Shown: in pieces, positions 1-8,584 of the stretch
How positions within the stretch are numbered: the first letter of the stretch is position 1
How the letters are laid out: each line of letters starts with the position of its first letter
Source: Mesorhizobium sp.
GTDB lineage: Bacteria > Pseudomonadota > Alphaproteobacteria > Rhizobiales > Rhizobiaceae
NCBI RefSeq assembly: GCF_004962925.1
Contig: NZ_SUEO01000015.1
Coordinates: forward strand, 1 to 35,988
Reading direction: 5' to 3'
DNA length: 35,988 nucleotides
The notes under the pieces: generated by a model
Told to the model about the DNA's origin: nothing
Seen by the model: the letters and a program-made list of their open reading frames with translations, nothing else
The model's database searches: none
Position numbers and translations under genes: made by a program

Positions 1-2
1 GG

Positions 3-368
3 CGCATACTGGTCGAAAAGCAGCGCGATTTCGCCAAGGCGCCGCCGGGCGCTGTGCTCGACGGCCGCGACATCGGCACCGTCGTCTGCCCCGATGCCGA
101 CATAAAACTCTATGTGACGGCCAGCGCCGAGGTGCGGGCAGAGCGGCGGCTGGCCGAGATCGAGAGCATCGGCGGCACCGCCGATTTAACTGAGATTCTG
201 TCCGATATCCTGCGCCGCGACGAGCGCGACATGGGTCGCGCCGACTCGCCGCTGAAGCCGGCCGCCGATGCGCACTTGCTCGACACGTCGGAAATGGCTA
301 TAGAAGCCGCGTTTCTTGCGGCCAAAGCGATCATCGACGACGTTCTGGCCAAGAGAAACAAAGCCTGA
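3..368 (+). CDS. cmk: Cytidylate kinase, C-terminal part (5' end outside window)
   Basis: The reading frame is already open at the first bases of the window and ends at a TGA at 366-368, giving the last 121 residues of a protein whose start lies upstream. The segment [20 protein letters not shown] followed by an arginine-rich lid region ([22 protein letters not shown]) is typical of bacterial CMP/dCMP kinase, a cytoplasmic enzyme that phosphorylates CMP and dCMP with ATP for nucleotide supply. The family is usually about 210-225 residues, so a bit under half is missing. It lies just upstream of rpsA on the same strand with a 203-bp gap; cmk-rpsA is a widely conserved bacterial pair, which supports the call. 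A GTG at 54 is internal and is not the start. Confidence 0.9.
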   Translation, partial: RILVEKQRDFAKAPPGAVLDGRDIGTVVCPDADIKLYVTASAEVRAERRLAEIESIGGTADLTEILSDILRRDERDMGRADSPLKPAADAHLLDTSEMAIEAAFLAAKAIIDDVLAKRNKA

Positions 369-392
369 GCCGGGTTTTCCTCCCGTTGCCGA

Positions 393-420
393 TTGCCGAC
401 AGCGAAAAGATACCCATATC
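393..420 (+). promoter_or_regulatory. Possible sigma-70-type promoter for rpsA
   Basis: A TTGCCG hexamer at 393-398 and a CATATC hexamer at 415-420 are separated by 16 bp, between cmk and rpsA. This is an approximate match to the housekeeping promoter pattern and would give a leader of roughly 145 nt before the rpsA start. Motif reading only; transcription from further upstream through cmk is equally possible. Confidence 0.25.
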
Positions 421-535
421 GGGCATGAACCAGCCTGCCAGCATTTTTCATGCGCCGGAATTGCCGCTTAGGCGGCCAAGGGCTTTTGCAGCCCGGAACG
501 CCGGCAGGCCAACGCAACGCTAACCCACGGCGCCC

Positions 536-556
536 GCCCCGCTTGAGATGCGGGGC
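536..556 (+). promoter_or_regulatory. Hairpin in the rpsA leader, just before the ribosome binding site
   Basis: GCCCCGC at 536-542 and GCGGGGC at 550-556 form a perfect 7-bp stem with a 7-nt loop, ending seven bases before the GGAG Shine-Dalgarno at 563-566. A smaller CCGC/GCGG hairpin lies further upstream near 464-475. In E. coli, S1 represses its own synthesis by acting on a structured rpsA translation-initiation region. A similar role here is inference from position alone. Confidence 0.45.
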
Positions 557-571
557 ACTCCAGGAGAAACT

Positions 572-2269
572 ATGTCAGTTGCAAACCCCACTCGCGATGA
601 TTTCGCGAGCCTGCTCGAAGAATCTTTTTCCGCCGGTCATTCCGGCGAAGGCCAAGTCGTCAAGGGCACGATCACCGCGATCGAAAAGGACATGGCTATC
701 ATCGACGTCGGCCTCAAGGTCGAAGGCCGCGTGCCGCTGAAGGAATTCGGCGTCAAGGGCAAGGACACGACGCTCAAGGTCGGCGACACGGTCGAAGTCT
801 ATGTCGAGCGCATCGAGAACGCGCTTGGCGAAGCGATGCTTTCCCGTGAAAAGGCCCGCCGCGAAGAGAGCTGGGTCCGTCTCGAAGAGAAGTTCACCAA
901 GGGCGAGCGCGTCGAAGGCGTCATCTTCAACCAGGTCAAGGGCGGCTTCACCGTCGATCTCGACGGCGCCGTGGCCTTCCTGCCGCGCAGCCAGGTCGAC
1001 ATTCGCCCGATCCGCGACGTGTCGCCTCTGATGCACAATCCGCAGCCTTTCGAGATCCTGAAGATGGATCGCCGCCGCGGCAACATCGTGGTGTCGCGCC
1101 GCACCGTGCTCGAGGAAAGCCGCGCCGAACAGCGTTCGGAAATCGTGCAGAACCTCGAAGAGGGCCAAGTGGTCGAAGGCGTCGTCAAGAACATCACCGA
1201 CTATGGTGCGTTCGTCGACCTCGGCGGCATCGATGGCCTGCTGCATGTCACCGACATGGCATGGCGCCGCGTCAACCATCCGACCGAAATCCTCAACATC
1301 GGCCAGACGGTCAAGGTGCAGATCATCCGCATCAACCAGGAAACCCACCGCATCTCGCTCGGCATGAAGCAGCTCGAGAGCGATCCGTGGTCCGAGATCG
1401 GAACGAAATTCCCGATCGGCAAGAAGATCAAGGGCACCGTCACCAACATCACCGACTACGGCGCGTTCGTCGAGCTGGAGCCGGGCATCGAGGGCCTCAT
1501 CCACGTTTCGGAAATGTCGTGGACGAAGAAGAACGTGCATCCCGGCAAGATCCTGTCGACGACGCAGGAAGTCGACGTGGTGGTGCTCGAGGTCGATCCG
1601 GCCAAGCGCCGCATCTCGCTCGGCCTCAAGCAGACGCTCGAGAATCCGTGGCAGGCTTTCGCCAGCAGCCATCCGGTCGGCAGCCAGGTCGAGGGAGAGG
1701 TCAAGAACAAGACCGAGTTCGGCCTGTTCATCGGTCTCGAAGGCGATGTCGACGGCATGGTCCATCTGTCCGACCTCGACTGGACCCGTCCGGGCGAGCA
1801 GGTGATCGAGGAGTACAATCGCGGCGACATGGTCAAGGCGCAGGTGCTCGACGTCGACATCGACAAGGAGCGCATCTCGCTCGGCATCAAGCAGCTGGCC
1901 AAGGACACGGCCGGCGAGGCGGCGACTTCAGGCGAACTGCGCAAGAACGCGGTCGTCACCTGCGAGGTTACCGGCGTCAAGGATGGCGGTCTGGAAGTGC
2001 GGCTGGTCGACAGCGGCATCGAGACCTTCATCAAGCGCTCCGACCTCAGCCGTGACCGCGACGAGCAGCGCCCCGAGCGCTTCACGGTCGGCCAGAAGGT
2101 CGACGCCCGCGTCATCGCCTTCGACAAGAAGACCCGCAAGCTGCAGGTCTCGATCAAGGCGCTGGAAATCGCCGAGGAGAAGGAAGCGGTCGCCCAATAC
2201 GGCTCGACCGACTCCGGCGCTTCGCTGGGCGACATCCTGGGTGCCGCGCTGAAGAAGCAGGGCAGCTAA
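572..2269 (+). CDS. rpsA: 30S ribosomal protein S1
   Basis: The product is 565 residues. It begins [11 protein letters not shown] at the ATG at 572, with GGAG at 563-566 as a well-spaced ribosome binding site; an upstream in-frame ATG at 548 has no such site. The protein is built from repeated S1 (OB-fold) RNA-binding units. Repeats are plain in the middle, where [13 protein letters not shown] occurs twice in tandem, followed by GLxHVxxMSW and by RRISLGLKQ- or [13 protein letters not shown] ends. Six units fit the length, as in the 557-residue E. coli protein. S1 sits on the small subunit and helps unfold and dock mRNA for initiation. The gene follows cmk, has a leader hairpin and ends 45 bp before a strong terminator, so it is probably transcribed alone or with cmk. 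Confidence 0.97.
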   Translation: MSVANPTRDDFASLLEESFSAGHSGEGQVVKGTITAIEKDMAIIDVGLKVEGRVPLKEFGVKGKDTTLKVGDTVEVYVERIENALGEAMLSREKARREESWVRLEEKFTKGERVEGVIFNQVKGGFTVDLDGAVAFLPRSQVDIRPIRDVSPLMHNPQPFEILKMDRRRGNIVVSRRTVLEESRAEQRSEIVQNLEEGQVVEGVVKNITDYGAFVDLGGIDGLLHVTDMAWRRVNHPTEILNIGQTVKVQIIRINQETHRISLGMKQLESDPWSEIGTKFPIGKKIKGTVTNITDYGAFVELEPGIEGLIHVSEMSWTKKNVHPGKILSTTQEVDVVVLEVDPAKRRISLGLKQTLENPWQAFASSHPVGSQVEGEVKNKTEFGLFIGLEGDVDGMVHLSDLDWTRPGEQVIEEYNRGDMVKAQVLDVDIDKERISLGIKQLAKDTAGEAATSGELRKNAVVTCEVTGVKDGGLEVRLVDSGIETFIKRSDLSRDRDEQRPERFTVGQKVDARVIAFDKKTRKLQVSIKALEIAEEKEAVAQYGSTDSGASLGDILGAALKKQGS

Positions 2270-2313
2270 CAACGCCTCTGCCGCGCCCCTTGCGCGCGGC
2301 CCGTGACGAAAAG

Positions 2314-2346
2314 ACCCCGCCGGAGCGATCCGGCGGGGTTTTTCTT
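2314..2346 (+). terminator. Rho-independent terminator of rpsA
   Basis: CCCCGCCGG at 2315-2323 pairs perfectly with CCGGCGGGG at 2330-2338 across a 6-nt loop, followed directly by a T run (2339-2343, then CTTT). It lies 45 bp after the rpsA stop and also faces the end of the leftward dehydrogenase gene at 2365. Confidence 0.9.
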
Positions 2347-2364
2347 TGGCCCGTGCTGAAGCGC

Positions 2365-3072
2365 TCAGGCCCTGCCATAAAGCGGCACCAGCGTGCCGCT
2401 CATCGCCAGATTGGCCGGCGAAGCGAGATATGCAATGGCCTCCGCGGCCGCTTCGAGGCTGACCCATTTGCCGAAATCGGCGGCCGGCATGTCAGCCCGG
2501 GTGGCCGGCGTATCGAGGGTCGAGGGCGCGACCGCATTGACCAGGATGCCCTTGCCCTTGAGTTCTTCCGCCATCGCCACCGTCATTGCCGCGACCGCCG
2601 CCTTGCTGGCGGCATAGGCGACCATGCCGGAACCGCGCCGCAGGTCGAGCCCGGCGCGCGCCGTGACATTGACGATGCGGCCCGACACGGAAGATTCCAG
2701 CATCGAACGTATCGCCGCGCGGCAGCACAGGAAGGTGGTGCGGGCGTTGGTGTCCATCATTTCGGCAAAGGACGCGGGCTCGATCTTCTCGACCGGCGCG
2801 GCGGTGAAGCCGCCGGCCAGATGGATGGATGCCCACAAATCCGTAACGCTGGCGTAGAACGCATCGACCTTGGCGGGGTCGGCGAGATCGACATTGTGCG
2901 CCAGCCTGACGCGCTCATGGGCCGGGAAGGGGAAATGCGCAGGCGCAGCAGCATGGGCATTGGGCACATGGCAGACCGCGCCCTGCTCCAGCAGTTTGCC
3001 GACAACCGCGCCGCCAAGCGCTCCGGTGCCGCCGGTCACCACAACATGCCTGCCGTCCAGTGTTTCCGTCAT
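2365..3072 (-). CDS. SDR family NAD(P)-dependent oxidoreductase
   Basis: The 235-residue protein has the classical short-chain dehydrogenase layout. The nucleotide-binding TGGTGALG lies at residues 13-20 of a Rossmann fold, the structural Asn is in MDTNAR near 109, and YAASK is at 153-157 (Tyr153, Lys157). The size matches the family. The position 16 to 13 residues before the tyrosine reads T-A-R-A, so the usual catalytic serine appears to be alanine or threonine. Activity may therefore be altered, or Thr137 may substitute. The substrate cannot be told from sequence. The ATG at 3072 has GGAG about nine bases upstream. It is the last gene in a leftward direction before the rpsA terminator and is 111 bp from the glycosyltransferase gene, so it may be its own unit. 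Confidence 0.85.
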   Translation of the reverse strand: MTETLDGRHVVVTGGTGALGGAVVGKLLEQGAVCHVPNAHAAAPAHFPFPAHERVRLAHNVDLADPAKVDAFYASVTDLWASIHLAGGFTAAPVEKIEPASFAEMMDTNARTTFLCCRAAIRSMLESSVSGRIVNVTARAGLDLRRGSGMVAYAASKAAVAAMTVAMAEELKGKGILVNAVAPSTLDTPATRADMPAADFGKWVSLEAAAEAIAYLASPANLAMSGTLVPLYGRA

Positions 3073-3183
3073 CTTTGACCGCTCCAGTCATTCTTCTGCT
3101 TGCGCCGCGCCGGTGGCGAACGTCGCGCCTTTCGCGCCGTCACTCAACTGAAATTTCGTTGACGCTAAATCATCCGACGGAGG

Positions 3184-4101
3184 TCAAGCCGCCGGCCATC
3201 CCTCAATGATCGCGTCCCATAGCAGACGGTCGCCCGTCACCGGCCGCGGGTTCCTGTGGGTCAACTTGTGCAGCCAGAAACGATCGAAGACCGCGCGATG
3301 TGCGGCTTCGTCAAAAGGGTTGAAGAGCTGCCATTGCAGTTCGTGTGGCTGCTCCGCACTGATTTGCGGCATGCGCAGGAAATCGCGTCGAAGCCGCCGG
3401 TGCAAAAGCAGCGAGGCCTCGAAATGGTAGGGGAACATGAAGTACTCATGAAGGTCGTCATATTTCTTCCAATAGTCCGCCAGGCCGTGAAGCACCGTTT
3501 CGACCAGCGGGTGTCCTTTGTGGGCGTGCATGAACCAGGTCTCCACCAGCCTTGGATGGCGGGTCGTCTCCCGCAGGATGTAGAAATCCTCGCGCTCGAT
3601 TTCGGGTGGAACAGGCTGCCGCAGCAGGATCGTGGCGTCGAGCCATGTTCCGCCATGCCGATGAAGCAGGCTCAAGCGAATGAAATTGGAGAAATGCTGC
3701 CGGCTCATTCGGGCGCGTTTGTCCCAGACGTGGCCGGGCAGTTCGATATGGTTCTCGATGGTCCTGTCGTAGAGCACGACGAGTTGGCGATCGCCCTTGT
3801 TGCGCTGCACGGAGCGCAAACATGCCTTGACGATCGGCGGCGCCTCGTCGGCGCCTTGCTCCCAAAACTGCCAGATCGGACCGAGGCTGACGGCGGGCGT
3901 GCTGGCGGAGCACCATTGTGAATGGTCGACAGCAATGTGGCGAGCCCACCAAAGGCTCTTGCGAGCATAGGTCATGCAAAGCTTCGCGGCACGTCTGCGC
4001 ACAGGCCAGGGCAAGGCGGGTGAAGATGCGGCCCAGCGCGCCGGGGCGAGATAGGGAGATGTCAGCGGATCGCGGATCGGCTTAAATTCGCTGAAAATCA
4101 T
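3184..4101 (-). CDS. Glycosyltransferase of the capsular polysaccharide synthesis (Caps_synth / GT32-like) type
   Basis: I placed the start at the ATG at 4101, giving 305 residues. The open frame runs upstream to 4335, but that part lies inside the neighbouring decarboxylase gene and has no protein character. The region around residues 76-160 is diagnostic: IWQFWEQG, then P-P-I-V-K-A-C, then IRLSLLHRHGGTWLDAT. The last is the DXD-like metal and sugar-nucleotide site of Caps_synth/Och1-type transferases, with Asp155 a likely ligand. Such enzymes add sugars to surface polysaccharides at the cytoplasmic face. The acceptor and sugar donor are unknown. It starts 28 bp after the stop of the ThDP decarboxylase and is probably in the same transcript, which is odd company for a glycosyltransferase. 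The ribosome binding site is weak. Confidence 0.75.
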   Translation of the reverse strand: MIFSEFKPIRDPLTSPYLAPARWAASSPALPWPVRRRAAKLCMTYARKSLWWARHIAVDHSQWCSASTPAVSLGPIWQFWEQGADEAPPIVKACLRSVQRNKGDRQLVVLYDRTIENHIELPGHVWDKRARMSRQHFSNFIRLSLLHRHGGTWLDATILLRQPVPPEIEREDFYILRETTRHPRLVETWFMHAHKGHPLVETVLHGLADYWKKYDDLHEYFMFPYHFEASLLLHRRLRRDFLRMPQISAEQPHELQWQLFNPFDEAAHRAVFDRFWLHKLTHRNPRPVTGDRLLWDAIIEGWPAA

Positions 4102-4129
4102 CCGATAGTCACGACTTTTCCCGCCACGG

Positions 4130-5707
4130 TCAGTCGATCGCGATTTCGATGACATACGGCAGTCCGGTCGCCCGTGCACGCTCGAGTGCGTCCGCCAGAT
4201 GACCGATGCCGGCGAGCCGCTCGGCGGCAATGCCATAGGCCTCGGCCAGCTTGCAGAAATCAGGCGGCGCCGGCGATACGCCGACCGGCTCGACGCCGAC
4301 ATCGAGCATCGAGGTTTCGATTTCGCGATAGCCACGATTGTTCCAGACGACGAAGATCACCGGTGCCGCAGCATCGAGCGCGGCACCCAATTCCGGCAGC
4401 GTGAACTGGAAACCACCGTCGCCGGTAAGACAAACGACCGGAGCATCAGGCACGGCAAGGGCCGCACCGATCGCGGCCGGCGGACCATAGCCGAGCGCGC
4501 CGAAGCCCGTGGCGGCGTTGAACCAGCCGCCCGGGCGGTCGTGATCGTAATAGAGATTGGCGGCATAGACCGGCTGTGTCGAATCGCCGACGATGATCGA
4601 GCCTGGCAATGTATCGCGGATCACCTCGACGGCGCGCGTTTGCGCCTGGAGACCCGGGCTGATTTCGGCGAACGCGGCTTGCCTGGTCGCAGCGGCGCGC
4701 GCCTGACCGTCGCCCGATGGTTGGCCGGTGCCGATTTCGGCAAATAGCGCCTCGAGGGCTACGCCACAATCGGCCTGGATCGAAATCGTTGCCGGTCGGC
4801 GGGCAAGCTGGTCGGCGCCGACGTCGATGCGGATGAGATTGGTAGGCAGGACAAAGCCGTCATCGCCATATCCGTCATAGTCGGTCGGGCCGAACTCGGT
4901 GCCAGCGGCGATGACCAGGTCGGCGTCGGCAATCAGCGCACGCACCGCCTTCAGGCTGGGGCTGGCCGGCACGGTAAGCGAATGGCGGTGCAGCAGGCCG
5001 CGGGCATTGGCGGTCTGAACCACCGGTGCTCCCAGCCTTTCGGCGAGGCGCTTCAACGGCGCTTCGGCTCTCTTGGCGCCGCCGCCGGCAAGGATCAGCG
5101 GTCGGCGGGCAGCCGCGCAAAGTCTTGCTGCCTCTGCTATCGCCGCCGCATCCGGTTCGGGCGGCGCTACATTCGTCAGCAAAGCCGCGATGCCGTCGGC
5201 CGGCTTGACCATAATGTCGGTTGGGATCTCGATATGGACCGGACCGGGACGCGAGGATGAAAACAGGGCGAAGGCGCGGGCGAGCACGCCGGGCAGTTCG
5301 CCAGCCTCAGTGACACGGTGCGAGAACAGCGCGACCTTCTCCATCATACCGCGCTGGTCGGGCAGCTCGTGCAGATGGCCGAGACCCTTGCCCAGCGTCG
5401 GCGTGGCGTTGACCCCCGAGATCACCAGCATCGGGACCGAATCGGCACGGGCCTGGCCCATGGCGGTTATGGTGTTGGTCAGCCCCGGTCCGGTGATGAC
5501 GAAAGCGACGCCTGGCCTGCCGCCGGCGCGCGCATAGCCATCGGCCATGAAGCCGGCGCCTTGCTCATGGCGCGGCGTGACGTGGCGGATCTTCGAGCGC
5601 GCCAGCCCGCGATAGAGTTCGACCGTATGCACACCCGGAATGCCGAAGACGGTGTCGACATCATGGGCTTCGAGCAAAGTGATCAGGGCTTCACCGACAG
5701 TCGTCAT
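4130..5707 (-). CDS. Thiamine diphosphate-dependent decarboxylase, similar to 5-guanidino-2-oxopentanoate (2-ketoarginine) decarboxylase
   Basis: The protein has 525 residues and the three-domain layout of the acetolactate synthase/pyruvate decarboxylase superfamily. The N-terminal pyrimidine-binding domain has FGIPGVHTVELYRGL (21-35) and the catalytic glutamate in RHEQGAGFMADGYAR (Glu48). A central domain follows, then a C-terminal pyrophosphate domain with GDGGFQF at 429-435 and the closing NN at 456-457. The N-terminal wording resembles AruI of Pseudomonas, which decarboxylates 2-ketoarginine to 4-guanidinobutanal; I recall this rather than having searched it. The start ATG overlaps the TGA of the upstream amidinohydrolase gene (ATGA, 5704-5707), so the two are translationally coupled. 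Partnership with an arginine-fold hydrolase and a polar amino-acid transporter fits the substrate guess. An acetolactate-synthase-like role is the alternative. Confidence 0.72.
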   Translation of the reverse strand: MTTVGEALITLLEAHDVDTVFGIPGVHTVELYRGLARSKIRHVTPRHEQGAGFMADGYARAGGRPGVAFVITGPGLTNTITAMGQARADSVPMLVISGVNATPTLGKGLGHLHELPDQRGMMEKVALFSHRVTEAGELPGVLARAFALFSSSRPGPVHIEIPTDIMVKPADGIAALLTNVAPPEPDAAAIAEAARLCAAARRPLILAGGGAKRAEAPLKRLAERLGAPVVQTANARGLLHRHSLTVPASPSLKAVRALIADADLVIAAGTEFGPTDYDGYGDDGFVLPTNLIRIDVGADQLARRPATISIQADCGVALEALFAEIGTGQPSGDGQARAAATRQAAFAEISPGLQAQTRAVEVIRDTLPGSIIVGDSTQPVYAANLYYDHDRPGGWFNAATGFGALGYGPPAAIGAALAVPDAPVVCLTGDGGFQFTLPELGAALDAAAPVIFVVWNNRGYREIETSMLDVGVEPVGVSPAPPDFCKLAEAYGIAAERLAGIGHLADALERARATGLPYVIEIAID

Positions 5708-6597
5708 TGTCTGAGCACCGGACGTGTGAGGCAAGTCGGGCCGCCCTCGCAGGCGATGCACAGCGCGTCCGCCTCGAAGGTCGAAACCCTGCAACCGGCG
5801 GCCGCCATGGCCGCCGCCGTCTTCGGGAAGCCGGCGACGGCGATCACGTCGCGCGGTGCGGTCGGCAGCACATTGAGGCTGAGACCGTTGGAGGCGAAGA
5901 ACTCCTCGGCGTCGCCCTCGACCAGGCGAATGCCGCGCGCCCGCAGCATTTGGTAGAAGGCAGCCGGCAAAAGCGGTGCATAGACCAGCGCCAGATCGTC
6001 GGCCAGCGGACTGATCACCGACATCAGATGCAAGCAGGCCTCCTCGCCGTGCCAGAGCGGCAGGTCGTAACCGTAGACCTGGATACCCTTGGGTGTGAGC
6101 AGGTTGGCGAGTTGCTGGATACCGTCCTGGTTGGTGCGCATGCCGCGGCCGACGGCCAGCGTCCGTGAATCCATCCAGACGCAATCGCCGCCCTCGACCT
6201 GTCCGGGATGCTCGATGCGGCCGAGGATAGGCACGCCCATGCGCCTGTAGGCCGCCTCGTGCAAGCCGGGCTCGGCCCGGCGCAGCGCCTTGCCCATGGC
6301 AAGGATGATAGCGCCGTGGTCGGTCATCAGCGACGGATCGTGGGTGAAGACGGAATCGGCAAGCCCGTCGTCGGCGTCGGTCAGCCATTCGATCTCGGCG
6401 CCGGATGCCGAAACCAGCGTCGTCAGCGCCTCATGCTGGGCGGCGGCTTTTTGCGGATCGAAGCCCGGACCATAGTGCCATTCCGACGCTTCGGCGCGGT
6501 GCATGGCGCTTGCGGCGGACCGCATCAGCACGCGCTGCAGGGGTCCGGCCATGGACTGCGACCCGTATGCTTTACCCACCAAGTACTCCTGAAACAT
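5704..6597 (-). CDS. Amidinohydrolase/amidinotransferase-fold enzyme (DDAH / arginine deiminase family)
   Basis: The product is 297 residues from the ATG at 6597. This start keeps the family-typical YGSQSM segment at 11-16, whereas a shorter ATG at 6552 would cut into it. Family hallmarks are EGGDCVWMD at 135-143 (acidic substrate ligands), a histidine in ACLHLMSVISPL (His190), and the C-terminal nucleophile in GGPTCLTRP (Cys289). A Cys-His-acid set of this kind hydrolyses guanidino groups, for example dimethylarginine to citrulline or arginine to citrulline. The size (about 250-300) suits DDAH-like members better than arginine deiminase (about 410). The gene leads a leftward operon coupled by ATGA to the decarboxylase, and it diverges from the ABC transporter across about 170 bp that must hold both promoters; I could not fix them. 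The exact substrate is inferred only. Confidence 0.72.
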   Translation of the reverse strand: MFQEYLVGKAYGSQSMAGPLQRVLMRSAASAMHRAEASEWHYGPGFDPQKAAAQHEALTTLVSASGAEIEWLTDADDGLADSVFTHDPSLMTDHGAIILAMGKALRRAEPGLHEAAYRRMGVPILGRIEHPGQVEGGDCVWMDSRTLAVGRGMRTNQDGIQQLANLLTPKGIQVYGYDLPLWHGEEACLHLMSVISPLADDLALVYAPLLPAAFYQMLRARGIRLVEGDAEEFFASNGLSLNVLPTAPRDVIAVAGFPKTAAAMAAAGCRVSTFEADALCIACEGGPTCLTRPVLRQ

Positions 6598-6771
6598 CCT
6601 ATCCAGCCAATAGCTATTCAGCGAGCCGTGATCAATGGTCCAAAAAGCATGGTTGACGGCGGCAAGCGGAACGGTCCATCTTGAGAATAAGAAGTCTGTC
6701 CAGTGATGGGTAATGAGTAAAACATTCCAGCAGCGACGGGTCCAGCCGCTTCGTGAGGCACCGAAAAGGTG

Positions 6772-7584
6772 ATGGCGCAAGGCACGGCCCCCGCCCTGAA
6801 GCACACGGCGCAGAACAGCGCCGCCGAAGCCATCCATGTCGAGAACCTGCACAAGAAATTCGGCGAACTGCATGTGCTGAAGGGCGTTTCGCTGTCGGCG
6901 CGCGACGGCGAGGTCATCGCCATCATCGGCGGCAGCGGTTCGGGCAAGTCGACGCTGCTGCGCTGTATCAATTGCCTGGAGGGCCCGACCAGCGGCATCG
7001 TCCGCGTCAATGGCGAGGAGATCCGGATGAAGGCCGACAGCCACGGTCACACCGTTCCCGCCGACCGCAAGCAGATCGAGCGCATCCGCTCCAAGCTCGG
7101 CATGGTCTTCCAGAACTTCAATCTGTGGAGCCATATGACGCTGATCGAGAACGTCATCGAGGTTCCGGTGCATGTTCTTGGCGTCAAGCGCGACGTGGCT
7201 ATCGCCGACGCCGAAAAGCTGCTCGCCCGCGTCGGCCTGGCCGAAAAGCGCGACGTCTATCCGGCCTATCTGTCGGGTGGCCAGCAGCAGCGCGCGGCCA
7301 TCGCCCGGGCACTGGCCATCAATCCGCGCGTCATGCTGTTCGACGAGCCGACCTCAGCGCTCGACCCGGAACTGATCGGCGAGGTGCTGAAGGTGATCGG
7401 CGATCTGGCGCGCGAGGGCCGCACCATGGTGCTGGTCACCCATGAGATGAAGTTTGCCCGCGAGGTCGCGACGCATGTCGTCTATCTCTACAACGGGTTG
7501 GTCGAGGAAGAGGGCCCGCCGGAGCAGATCTTCGGCGCGCCCAAATCCGAAAGGCTGAAGCAATTCATTCGCAACATCGGTTAA
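6772..7584 (+). CDS. Polar amino-acid ABC transporter, ATP-binding protein
   Basis: The 270-residue ATPase has Walker A GGSGSGKST (53-61), the signature LSGGQQQR, Walker B VMLFDEPTSALDPE and the switch histidine in VTHEMKFAREV. Length and motifs match the HisP/ArtP/OccP group that energises uptake of basic or polar amino acids. Either the GTG at 6769 or the adjacent ATG at 6772 could be used; I chose ATG, with an A-and-G-rich stretch just before it. The gene opens the rightward half of the divergent guanidino module and is followed 50 bp later by the binding-protein gene. The substrate class is well supported by family; arginine or an arginine derivative is inferred from the neighbouring enzymes. 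Confidence 0.93.
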   Translation: MAQGTAPALKHTAQNSAAEAIHVENLHKKFGELHVLKGVSLSARDGEVIAIIGGSGSGKSTLLRCINCLEGPTSGIVRVNGEEIRMKADSHGHTVPADRKQIERIRSKLGMVFQNFNLWSHMTLIENVIEVPVHVLGVKRDVAIADAEKLLARVGLAEKRDVYPAYLSGGQQQRAAIARALAINPRVMLFDEPTSALDPELIGEVLKVIGDLAREGRTMVLVTHEMKFAREVATHVVYLYNGLVEEEGPPEQIFGAPKSERLKQFIRNIG

Positions 7585-7634
7585 GCCGAGGCGGATGGAC
7601 AAACGGGAACAACAGCAAACTGGGAGTTATTGAA

Positions 7635-8429
7635 ATGAAGACCGTCCTTAAGACTTTTGCCGCAGCGCTATTGCTCGGTGTGGCAGCGATGGGCGTCGCC
7701 AAGGCCGAGCCGGTCAAGATCGGTGTCGCCGCCGAACCTTATCCGCCATTCACCTCGCCGGATGCCTCGGGCAAATGGGTCGGCTGGGAGATCGAATTCA
7801 TCGACGCGGTCTGCGCCGAGCAGAAGCTCGATTGCGTCATCACCCCCGTCGCCTGGGACGGCATCATCCCGGCGCTGACGACCAAGAAGATCGACGTTAT
7901 CGCCAGCTCCATGTCGATCACCGACGAGCGCAAGAAGACGATCGACTTCTCCGACAAATATTACAACACGCCGACTGCCATCATCGGACCGAAGGACCAG
8001 AAGTTCGGCGCTTCCCCGGAAGATCTCAAGGGCAAGATCATCGGCGTGCAAGTCTCGACCGTGCATGCCGACTACGTCAAGAAGCACTTCACCGAAGCCG
8101 CGGAAATCAAGGAATATCAGACTCAGGACGAAGCCAATCAGGATCTTGCCGCCGGTCGCCTCGATGCGGTACAGGCCGATTCCATCGCGCTCGATGCCTT
8201 CCTGAAATCGGATCAGGGCAAGCAATGCTGCGACCTGAAGGGCACAGTCGCGCCGGATCTGGCAATCCTCGGGCCCGGCGTCGGCGCCGGCGTCCGCAAG
8301 GAAGACACCGAGCTGAAAGAGAAGATCAACGCCGGCATCAAGGCAATCCGCTCCAACGGCAAATATGACGAGATTTCGAAGAAATACTTCGATTTCGACA
8401 TTTACGGCGCCGATACACAGTCGAACTGA
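7635..8429 (+). CDS. Periplasmic amino-acid-binding protein of the ABC transporter (SBP_bac_3 family)
   Basis: The product is 264 residues with a clear Sec signal peptide: basic start, hydrophobic AAALLLGVAAMG and cleavage after about residue 24 (AKA). The mature protein shows the bacterial family 3 solute-binding pattern, with EPYPPF near the N terminus, W-x-G-I-I-P-A-L, S-M-S-I-T-x-E-R-K and G-x-x-x-G-V-Q. These proteins capture amino acids such as arginine, lysine, ornithine, histidine or opines and hand them to the membrane permeases. GGGAG-like bases about ten nucleotides before the ATG act as the ribosome binding site. A pair of adjacent cysteines (CC, near residue 197) lies in the mature part. 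A stable hairpin after the stop may protect the mRNA or limit read-through, as expected when the binding protein must exceed the permeases. Confidence 0.93.
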   Translation: MKTVLKTFAAALLLGVAAMGVAKAEPVKIGVAAEPYPPFTSPDASGKWVGWEIEFIDAVCAEQKLDCVITPVAWDGIIPALTTKKIDVIASSMSITDERKKTIDFSDKYYNTPTAIIGPKDQKFGASPEDLKGKIIGVQVSTVHADYVKKHFTEAAEIKEYQTQDEANQDLAAGRLDAVQADSIALDAFLKSDQGKQCCDLKGTVAPDLAILGPGVGAGVRKEDTELKEKINAGIKAIRSNGKYDEISKKYFDFDIYGADTQSN

Positions 8430-8447
8430 GCGCATCGCTGAGCGAGT

Positions 8448-8480
8448 AACCACACGGCGCGGACAGCGCGCCGTGTGGTT
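8448..8480 (+). terminator. 14-bp perfect hairpin between binding-protein and permease genes (attenuator or mRNA-stabilising element)
   Basis: AACCACACGGCGCG at 8448-8461 is fully complementary to 8467-8480, with a 5-nt loop. Only three T residues (8479-8481) follow, so termination is likely partial. Such a hairpin directly after a binding-protein gene commonly raises its level over the downstream permease genes, either by 3' end protection or attenuation. Confidence 0.7.
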
Positions 8481-8584
8481 TCGCCGAAATCCACCCATGC
8501 AAGCTTTCCGCTGACGGCATAGCCGGCGGTTTTGGCGCCAGCAATTCGGGGGCGACGCTGATCGACGCATTTCTTCCGGCCTCT

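Noticed and set aside
575..1765. A 396-codon minus-strand frame inside rpsA
   Set aside because: It is antisense to conserved S1 repeats; its Leu/Asp/Ala-rich repeats simply mirror them.
5708..6388. N-terminal extension of the ThDP decarboxylase to make a 752-residue fusion
   Set aside because: The extra part is a wrong-frame reading of the amidinohydrolase gene, and the ATG at 5707 gives the normal family N terminus.
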